Both the position numbers and the translations under genes were made by a program. Positions 58,185 through 64,000 of a DNA stretch of 64,000 bases are shown here, one piece after another. The notes under the pieces are model-generated. The model searched no databases and was not told the origin of the DNA. It was given only the letters and a program-made list of their open reading frames with translations. Position 1 is the first letter of the stretch, and each line of letters starts with the position of its first letter. Origin of the DNA: Bacteroidia bacterium (GTDB taxonomy: Bacteria; Bacteroidota; Bacteroidia; Bacteroidales; UBA932); assembly GCA_021153285.1 (NCBI GenBank), contig JAGKTT010000001.1, forward strand, positions 59,959 through 123,958. The letters run 5' to 3'.

Positions 58185-58997
58185 TTACTGTACTTCCTTG
58201 AAGCGCCTTAATGAGAAGCGATAAGCGAGATTGACTCCAAGCTTGGTTACCCCCACTCTGTTCTTGACTTCGTGGGTAATGAATGCTACACTTTCCTGCC
58301 CGGAACTCGGATAGATGCATTTCTGCTGATAATGTGAGTACCCTAATCCCACATAAAACTCTAAGCCAAGATTTCCTTTTTTATCCAGCGGGAGCGAATA
58401 TCCGTATGTAAGTCCGCAACTCCAGGCCGGGGTCGTGCTTCCTGTATCATTCAGGCTGTCGGTTCCGTTCTGATATATTACTTTGGACCCGTCCCATTTA
58501 TCCTTCCACTGAAGAGTATACCAGGCTGCCATACCGTGCAGACCAAGGAAATGTCCTTTCTTCATTGTCTGGCCATTGCCAATCCACCATCTCAGTTCAG
58601 GAGCGGCACCGTAAAGTTTAGTACCTTCATAAGGATAAAAAACATTCCACTGGCTGTACCATCCGTTCAAATCCAACGACAACTTTTTAGCAAGTTGGAT
58701 TTCCACCCCTGCATAAGGAATGGAAATAAGATCAGCAAGAAGATTAGTCTTGACACTGGCCATCCAAGGAGTGGCATAGTAGCCTTTTCCCGTATAAGTG
58801 TATGCCTTGGAAACCGTACTATGTCCTGCTGAGTGTTGAGGAATAGTAATCGTAACATACACACTATCAACTCCTTTTATACCTTCATCAGCGGCTTTGA
58901 GATAACCATAATACGTCTGGGCGGAAATATTTCCAGATACAAGTCCGCACAAAAACAGGACTTGCATAATGAATATTGCTTTATAAATTCCTTTCAT
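58185..58997 (-). CDS. DUF3575 outer-membrane protein, second copy
   Basis: A 270-residue paralogue of the preceding barrel gene: VKTNLLADLISIPYAGVEIQ, LSLDLNGWYSQWNVFYPYEG, AAPELRWWIGNGQTMKKGHF, and LGLEFYVGLGYSHYQQKC. Signal peptide at the N-terminus (FIMQVLFLCGLVSGNISAQ), followed by a short threonine/valine-rich extension (VYVTITIPQHSAGHSTVSKA) not present in the other copy. It is ended by its own terminator and is divergent from the topoisomerase gene. Confidence 0.82.
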   Translation of the reverse strand: MKGIYKAIFIMQVLFLCGLVSGNISAQTYYGYLKAADEGIKGVDSVYVTITIPQHSAGHSTVSKAYTYTGKGYYATPWMASVKTNLLADLISIPYAGVEIQLAKKLSLDLNGWYSQWNVFYPYEGTKLYGAAPELRWWIGNGQTMKKGHFLGLHGMAAWYTLQWKDKWDGSKVIYQNGTDSLNDTGSTTPAWSCGLTYGYSLPLDKKGNLGLEFYVGLGYSHYQQKCIYPSSGQESVAFITHEVKNRVGVTKLGVNLAYRFSLRRFKEVQ

Positions 58998-59017
58998 ATC
59001 ACCACGATTATAAAACG

Positions 59018-59045
59018 CAAAAATAGGAAAAATTTGCTATATTTG
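59018..59045. promoter_or_regulatory. Divergent promoters for DUF3575 (minus) and parE (plus)
   Basis: Minus strand TATTTTTG at 59018-59025 and plus strand TATATTTG at 59038-59045. The latter gives a leader of about 18 nt before the ATG at 59069. No good -33 TTTG is seen on either strand. Confidence 0.5.
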
Positions 59046-59068
59046 CACGATTATGTGCTTTTAAGAAT

Positions 59069-60991
59069 ATGGCAAACGAAATTATACAGAACAACTACGG
59101 TGATGACAACATCAGGACCCTTGAAGGGGTGGATCATATCCGCCTCAGACCTGGTATGTACATCGGAACCCTCGGTAACGGAGACGATCCCGCTGATGGT
59201 ATTTATGTGCTCCTGAAGGAGGTGGTCGATAACTCCATCGACGAATTCTCTGCTGGTTACGGAAAACAGATCCAGATCAATGTAAGTGATAAAGAGGTCA
59301 CTGTCAGAGACTTCGGACGAGGAATCCCTCTGAACTCGGTCGTAAAGGCCGTGAGCATCCTCAATACCGGAGGTAAATACGATTCAAAAGGTTATAAGAA
59401 ATCCGTAGGTCTGAACGGAGTGGGTCTGAAAGCAGTCAACGCGCTTTCATCGCATTTCTATGTGGAGGCATATCGCGACGGAATGTGTTCTTACGCAGAA
59501 TTCAGCGCCGGCAAGCTCCTGAATGACGGAATGAAGGAGACTAAGGAAAAGAACGGAACATACGTTAAGTTCATACCTGACGAAAATCTGTTTGTAGGCT
59601 ATTCTTACAACATCGAATTCGTAGAATCGATGATCAAGAACTATTCTTACCTGAAGAAAGGCCTGACCCTGAATCTCAACGGCACTGCATACAAGTCAGA
59701 AAACGGACTTCTCGACCTTATCAATGAGAAACTGTCCGAGGATCCGTTCTACGCTCCCATCCATATTGCCGGAGAGGACATCGAGATCGTGATAACTCAC
59801 GGAAGCAGCTACGGAGAGAACATAACTTCTTTCGTCAACGGACAGAACACCCGAGACGGAGGTACTCACCTGGCAGCTGTAAGGGAAGCTGTAGCAAAGA
59901 CCCTGAAAGAATTCTTCAAGACATATTCTAAGAAAGACTTTGACCCTCAGGATATCCGTCAGGGTATAATCGGTGCCATAAGCATACAGATCCAGGAGCC
60001 TATCTTCGCCAATCAGGCCAAGACGAAACTCGGTTCTACCTATATGTGGACATCAGAGATAGAAAACGAAGATGGTACACGTTCCAGCGAACAGGGCCCT
60101 ACTATCAGATACTACATAAATGACTTCGTAAAGACCAATCTTGACAATTATCTCCATATGCACAAGGAGATAATCCCGGCCCTTCAGGAGAAGATCGTTT
60201 CCGCAGAGAAGGAGCGTCAGGAGATTTCGTCCATCCAGAAAAAGACAAAGGAGCGCAATAAGCGTTCAAGCGTATATAACAAGAAGCTACGTGACTGCAA
60301 ATATCACTACAAAGACAAGCTTCCTGCAGCAAAGGAGGATCTTCGTGAGCTGACCAGCATCTTCATCACCGAGGGAGACTCTGCGAGCGGAACCATCACC
60401 AAAGCACGTAACGCCGAAACTCAGGCAGTGTTCTCACTCAGAGGAAAGCCGATCAACAGCTTCAAGGAAAGCAGAAAGAAGATTGCCGAGAACGAGGAGC
60501 TGAATCTGCTTATAAATGCACTCGGACTTGAAGAGGACATCGACGACCTCAGATACAACAAGATCATCGTTGCGACCGATGCCGATGACGACGGAATGCA
60601 TATCCGTATGCTGGTACTGACATTCTTTATGAAATACCACCCTGACCTTATCAGAAGAGGTCACGTATTCATACTGCAGACTCCTCTTTTCAGAGTCAAG
60701 AACAAGAACACCGTACGTTACTGCTACAATGCCGAAGAGAAAGAGGCTGCCATCAAGGAACTCAAGACTAAGGTGGAAATCACCCGATTCAAAGGTCTTG
60801 GAGAGATTTCCTGGGATGAGTTCAAAGGATTCATCGGCAAGGATATGCGTCTGGACAAGGTACGACTCAGCGACGAGGAACCACTTGCTGACATTATGGA
60901 GTTCTATATGGGAAAGAACACCACAGAACGACAGAACTTCATTGTCCAGAACCTGCGTACAGCACAGGAATTGGAAGATGTTAATATTTAA
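59069..60991 (+). CDS. parE: Type IIA topoisomerase subunit B (ParE-like)
   Basis: A 640-residue ATPase subunit. GHKL ATPase: EVVDNSIDEFSAGYGKQI (Asn/Asp), RDFGRGIPLNSVV, and VGLNGVGLKAVNALSSHFYV; transducer domain; TOPRIM domain with FITEGDSASGTITKARN and TDADDDGMHIRMLVLTFFMK; short C-terminus without the GyrB insert. The length and the topoisomerase IV-like sequence favour ParE over GyrB. Usually parC sits next to it; here an acyltransferase gene follows after 9 bp, so the partner subunit is elsewhere. Confidence 0.9.
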   Translation: MANEIIQNNYGDDNIRTLEGVDHIRLRPGMYIGTLGNGDDPADGIYVLLKEVVDNSIDEFSAGYGKQIQINVSDKEVTVRDFGRGIPLNSVVKAVSILNTGGKYDSKGYKKSVGLNGVGLKAVNALSSHFYVEAYRDGMCSYAEFSAGKLLNDGMKETKEKNGTYVKFIPDENLFVGYSYNIEFVESMIKNYSYLKKGLTLNLNGTAYKSENGLLDLINEKLSEDPFYAPIHIAGEDIEIVITHGSSYGENITSFVNGQNTRDGGTHLAAVREAVAKTLKEFFKTYSKKDFDPQDIRQGIIGAISIQIQEPIFANQAKTKLGSTYMWTSEIENEDGTRSSEQGPTIRYYINDFVKTNLDNYLHMHKEIIPALQEKIVSAEKERQEISSIQKKTKERNKRSSVYNKKLRDCKYHYKDKLPAAKEDLRELTSIFITEGDSASGTITKARNAETQAVFSLRGKPINSFKESRKKIAENEELNLLINALGLEEDIDDLRYNKIIVATDADDDGMHIRMLVLTFFMKYHPDLIRRGHVFILQTPLFRVKNKNTVRYCYNAEEKEAAIKELKTKVEITRFKGLGEISWDEFKGFIGKDMRLDKVRLSDEEPLADIMEFYMGKNTTERQNFIVQNLRTAQELEDVNI

Positions 60992-61000
60992 TACCATTCA

Positions 61001-61558
61001 TTGACTATGTGGAGAAAATTCTGCGGATGGCTACTCCGCACTTTGGGTTGGACAGCAGTAGACCCTGTAGCCCCGGATGACAAATGCATTATCCTTGGTG
61101 TCCCCCATACATCGATCTGGGATTTTGTGATTTCATACCTTTATTATATGTCTGTAGGAGGCAAGCCATACTGTATGATCAAAGGGGAACTTTTCTGGGG
61201 CCCGCTTGGATGGCTCCTCAGAAAGCTTGGAGGAATTCCTGTGGACAGAAAGAAGGGCAGCAATGTAGCTCTCAGCGTCATCAAGGAAATGAAAGCCCAG
61301 AAAGTCGTGCATCTCGCACTTGCCCCAGAGGGCACCCGCAAGCCTGTAAAGCGCTGGAAGACAGGATTCCACACTATCGCACGCGAGGTGGGATGCCCTG
61401 TATATATGGGATATTTCGACTGGGGCACAAAACGTGTAAGCCGCGGACAGAAGGTAGAGCTTACTGATGATGCAAAGGCCGATATGGCACGTATTCAGGC
61501 ACTTTATGAAGAAATGCATCTGACCGGCAAGCATCCGGAGCTGTACATCACTCACTAA
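61001..61558 (+). CDS. 1-acyl-sn-glycerol-3-phosphate acyltransferase-like protein
   Basis: A 185-residue acyltransferase of the PlsC superfamily. The catalytic HX4D motif is HTSIWD (residues 36-41), followed by IKGELFWGPLGWLLRKLGGI, then PVDRKKG, and the LAPEGTRKPVKRWKTGFHTI motif that binds the phosphate. It is shorter than typical PlsC (about 240) and lacks an N-terminal anchor apart from a hydrophobic start. A start at 61007 (MWRKF) is an alternative. It is followed after 10 bp by an acyl-CoA ligase, suggesting joint lipid work. Confidence 0.85.
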   Translation: MTMWRKFCGWLLRTLGWTAVDPVAPDDKCIILGVPHTSIWDFVISYLYYMSVGGKPYCMIKGELFWGPLGWLLRKLGGIPVDRKKGSNVALSVIKEMKAQKVVHLALAPEGTRKPVKRWKTGFHTIAREVGCPVYMGYFDWGTKRVSRGQKVELTDDAKADMARIQALYEEMHLTGKHPELYITH

Positions 61559-61568
61559 AAGACTGATT

Positions 61569-63254
61569 ATGATCCAATTATATAAAAGAATGCAGAGGAT
61601 GAGGGAGAAATATATAGACACCCTCGCCAAACTGTATGACTACGCTACCACTGTATATTCAAAGAATCAATATACCCAGTGGTACGACACTAAGGAAGGC
61701 GGATATACATTCCATTCATTCAAGGGAAAATGCGACAGCCTGTCGAAGAAACTGACCCAGTACGGCATCGGAGCCGGTGACAAAGTAGCTATCCTCTCTC
61801 AGAGTATGCCAAACTGGTCTGTTGCATTCTTCAGCACTGTTCCTTTCGGCAGAATCGCCATTCCTATCCTTCCTGACAGTTCACCGAACGAGATAACCAA
61901 CATTCTGGAGCACTCGGAAAGCAAGGTGATCTTTGTCTCGCAGAAGCTGGCATCCAAAATCACTCAGGAATGCCGCGATAAAATGACATTGGTAATTGAC
62001 ATCGACACATTCGAGGTCATTCAGGCTGACGACCAGAAGTTCACCTGTGACGGAAGAACATCCATCCCTACTCCGGACGATATTGCCACCATCATCTATA
62101 CTTCAGGAACAACAGGTAGCGCCAAGGGAGTCGTACTCAGTCACAGAAATCTGGCATCCAATGTAATCACCTGTTACCACGCCTGCAAGAGAACCGAAAA
62201 AGACAGGTGGCTGTCTGTACTCCCTATGGCTCACACTCTGGAAATGACATTGAGTATGCTATACCCTATGTATTGCGGAGCGACAGTGTACTACCTTCCG
62301 AAACCTCCGGTAGCATCCCTGCTTATGAAGGCCCTCAAGATAGTCAAGCCTACGACAATGCTTACCGTGCCATTGATCATTGAAAAGGTATATAAGGGCA
62401 GCGTGCTGCCTACCATAAAGAAGAGTCGCACGCTCACCTGGATGAACGAGCATATGAACACACTTATGTGCAGGATCATCGGAATGAAGCTGAAAGCGAC
62501 TTTCGGAGGTCATATATCATTCTACGGTATAGGTGGAGCAAAACTCGATTCCGAAGTAGAGAGCTTCCTTCTTAAGGCTAAGTTTCCATACGCTATCGGA
62601 TACGGCCTGACAGAGACATCGCCTCTGCTGGGTTACTCTATGAACAATTGGAGAACAGTAGGATCGTTCGGATATCCTGTATATAATGTAAAATTGAGAT
62701 TGGACAATGTGAATCCGGAAACCGGTGAGGGAGAAATCGTAGCCAAGGGCCCTAATGTGATGCTTGGTTATTACAAGGATCCCGTACGCACAAAGAGCGT
62801 ATTTACCGAAGACGGATGGTTCCGCACAAGCGACATCGCAGTACAGGATGAAAAGGGAAGATTCTTCATCAAGGGAAGGAACAACAATATGATTCTCGGA
62901 CCATCAGGCGAAAATATCTATCCTGAGGAGATCGAGAATGTCATAAACAATGTCGAAGGTGTAAGCGAGTCAATCGTAGTGGAGAGAGACGGCAAGCTTG
63001 TTGCCTTGGTGCAGCCTGATGAAAACTATATACAGTGGGATAAGGAAAGCGAGGATAAGCTTTATGAAAAGCTTGATGCGTGGAAGGCCAAGCTCCTGAA
63101 GGTCACTAATAAGAATGTCAGCAAAGCATCGCAGGTAAGTTCGATAGAGGTGATGAAGGAACCGTTTGAGAAGACAGCTACTCAGAAGATACGCCGATTC
63201 AAATACAAGAAATCCGCACCGACCCTCGAAGAAGAACAGAAAGAGAAGAAATGA
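61569..63254 (+). CDS. Long-chain fatty acid-CoA ligase (AMP-forming)
   Basis: A 561-residue adenylate-forming enzyme activating fatty acids with ATP and CoA. Motifs: ATIIYTSGTTGSAKGVVLSH (P-loop), VLPMAHTLEMTLSMLYPMYC, YAIGYGLTETSPLLGYS (A5), DGWFRTSDIAVQDEKGRFFI (A7) and KGRNNNMILGPSGENIYPEE (A8). It lacks a clear N-terminal membrane helix. Forms a unit with the preceding acyltransferase; a terminator follows directly. Confidence 0.9.
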   Translation: MIQLYKRMQRMREKYIDTLAKLYDYATTVYSKNQYTQWYDTKEGGYTFHSFKGKCDSLSKKLTQYGIGAGDKVAILSQSMPNWSVAFFSTVPFGRIAIPILPDSSPNEITNILEHSESKVIFVSQKLASKITQECRDKMTLVIDIDTFEVIQADDQKFTCDGRTSIPTPDDIATIIYTSGTTGSAKGVVLSHRNLASNVITCYHACKRTEKDRWLSVLPMAHTLEMTLSMLYPMYCGATVYYLPKPPVASLLMKALKIVKPTTMLTVPLIIEKVYKGSVLPTIKKSRTLTWMNEHMNTLMCRIIGMKLKATFGGHISFYGIGGAKLDSEVESFLLKAKFPYAIGYGLTETSPLLGYSMNNWRTVGSFGYPVYNVKLRLDNVNPETGEGEIVAKGPNVMLGYYKDPVRTKSVFTEDGWFRTSDIAVQDEKGRFFIKGRNNNMILGPSGENIYPEEIENVINNVEGVSESIVVERDGKLVALVQPDENYIQWDKESEDKLYEKLDAWKAKLLKVTNKNVSKASQVSSIEVMKEPFEKTATQKIRRFKYKKSAPTLEEEQKEKK

Positions 63255-63261
63255 GCAACAA

Positions 63262-63291
63262 AAAAACCGAGCCTTGAAAGCTCGGTTTTTT
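63262..63291. terminator. Bidirectional terminator
   Basis: AAAAACCGAGC-CTTGAAA-GCTCGGTTTTT. It serves the ligase gene (plus) and the rplI operon (minus). Confidence 0.85.
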
Positions 63292-63309
63292 ATTGTATCG
63301 CTGAACAGA

Positions 63310-63750
63310 TTACTCAGCTACGATCTCATACTTGAAAGTACCCTTCACGTCGCGGTAGCACTTTACAGTTGCCTCGTATGTACCGAGTTCCTTAGCTGCC
63401 TCAACAGTGATGTCCTTCTTGTCAACCTCGATTCCAACTGCTGCAAGAGCCTCTGCGAGCTGTGCAGTAGTAACTGAACCGTAGATCTTACCAGACTCGC
63501 TTACCTTAACAGCTACCTGAACTGTAGTCTCAGCAAGCTTAGCTGCGAGAGCCTCAGCATCACCTACGAACTTAGCGATCTTGTGAGCGCGCTGACGAAG
63601 GTTCTCTGCGTGTACCTTCTTTGCAGAAGGTGTAGCCATAATTGCGAAGCCCTGTGGGATAAGGTAGTTGACAGCGTATCCTGTCTTTACATTGACGATA
63701 TCGTCTGCGTGGCCAAGGTTTGCCACATCTTTCTTAAGAATAATCTCCAT
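63310..63750 (-). CDS. rplI: 50S ribosomal protein L9
   Basis: A 146-residue L9. The N-terminal domain MEIILKKDVANLGHADDIVN, then VKTGYAVNYLIPQGFA, is the RNA-binding part with the family's signature; a long helix (RQRAHKIAKFVGDAEALAAK) connects to the C-terminal domain (SESGKIYGSVTTAQLAEAL). Length is normal. It follows rpsR by 16 bp, the usual rpsF-rpsR-rplI order. Confidence 0.96.
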   Translation of the reverse strand: MEIILKKDVANLGHADDIVNVKTGYAVNYLIPQGFAIMATPSAKKVHAENLRQRAHKIAKFVGDAEALAAKLAETTVQVAVKVSESGKIYGSVTTAQLAEALAAVGIEVDKKDITVEAAKELGTYEATVKCYRDVKGTFKYEIVAE

Positions 63751-63766
63751 ATTGCTGTCCTCCTTA

Positions 63767-64000
63767 TTATTTCAAAAGGTCTGTTACGTATGGGAGAAGT
63801 GCAAGATGTCTTGCTCTCTTCACTGCCTGAGCTACCTTTCTCTGGAACTTGAGTGAAGTACCTGTGAGACGACGAGGAAGGATCTTACCCTGCTCGTTAA
63901 GGAATCTCTTGAGGAACTCAGCATCCTTGTAATCAACATACTTGATACCTGCCTTCTTGAAACGGCAGTACTTCTTCTTTCTAACCTCTACTGTAGGAGG
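63767..64000 (-). CDS. rpsR: 30S ribosomal protein S18 (N-terminus outside window)
   Basis: 77 residues to the stop at 63767-63769; the start lies beyond the right edge. The visible part has KKKYCRFKKAGIKYVDYKDA, EFLKRFLNEQGKILPRRLTG and TSLKFQRKVAQAVKRARHLA, the conserved S18 core binding 16S rRNA. Truncation is only due to the window boundary. Confidence 0.95.
   Translation of the reverse strand, partial: PPTVEVRKKKYCRFKKAGIKYVDYKDAEFLKRFLNEQGKILPRRLTGTSLKFQRKVAQAVKRARHLALLPYVTDLLK

Overview
The window looks like a chromosomal segment of a Bacteroidales bacterium, probably a gut or oral lineage; genus is not resolved. The reasons are: promoters of the Bacteroidetes type (TTTG, 18-20 bp gap, TAnnTTTG) in front of many genes; a tmRNA whose tag reads GNNSYALAA; families largely confined to this phylum (DUF4493, PCMD, DUF3575, DUF1573 proteins); and start codons without Shine-Dalgarno sequences. 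Most of the window is ordinary conserved chromosome. Accessory material lies at 1-20 kb, 20.8-23.5 kb and 48.5-59 kb.

Layout. 1-19.5 kb (minus strand): one long capsule or O-antigen operon read leftwards from a strong promoter at 19546-19577. It starts with export and chain-length genes (Wza/SLBB and Wzz types), continues with rfbA and rfbB, an AAA ATPase that does not belong to sugar metabolism, a membrane CapD/WbpM-type dehydratase, the capE-capF-capG set for UDP-L-FucNAc and a UDP-HexNAc 6-dehydrogenase, and ends with glycosyltransferases, a Wzx flippase and a Wzy-like polymerase; the operon runs off the left edge. 19.5-20.8 kb: a 143-bp structured repeat, tRNA-Val(TAC) and the tmRNA gene. 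20.8-23.5 kb: a decayed integrated island in the 3' end of tmRNA, bounded by a 15-bp direct repeat, with a broken UvrD-type helicase, iterated palindromes and a short transcription unit. 23.6-31.5 kb (minus): M48 lipoprotein protease, bactofilin, SecA, then rfbD-rfbC-rnhA-pdxA. 31.7-38.2 kb (plus): recG, a WYL regulator, an S9 peptidase, and fabD, with tRNA-Arg(CCG) on the opposite strand. 38.3-48.5 kb: pyruvate:ferredoxin oxidoreductase, a short LysR regulator, an M16 protease, a second copy of the 143-bp repeat inside a larger inverted repeat, a 56-residue ferredoxin, a DUF1573 protein and a His-rich metal permease. 48.5-59 kb (minus): a cell-surface locus with four DUF4493 lipoproteins, two or three PCMD-type C-terminal domains, an outer-membrane barrel and two DUF3575 barrels. 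59-64 kb: parE-like topoisomerase subunit, an acyltransferase with an acyl-CoA ligase, and rplI/rpsR.

How the genes work together. The sugar genes point to a polymer with L-FucNAc, a uronic acid and a dTDP-6-deoxyhexose. The rhamnose pathway is split: rfbA and rfbB are in the capsule operon, rfbC and rfbD about 14 kb away with rnhA and pdxA. PFOR and the small ferredoxin are likely redox partners. The surface locus may build a lipoprotein assembly on the outer membrane.

The best candidates for something undescribed are the two-copy 112-bp hairpin repeat with its 31-bp leader (19849-19991 and 45515-45657), the palindrome cluster with promoter and 125-nt transcript inside the tmRNA island (22597-22894), the triplicated 27-bp unit inserted in frame in rfbB, and the DUF4493/PCMD surface locus. 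All conclusions come from reading the sequence; no database search was run.
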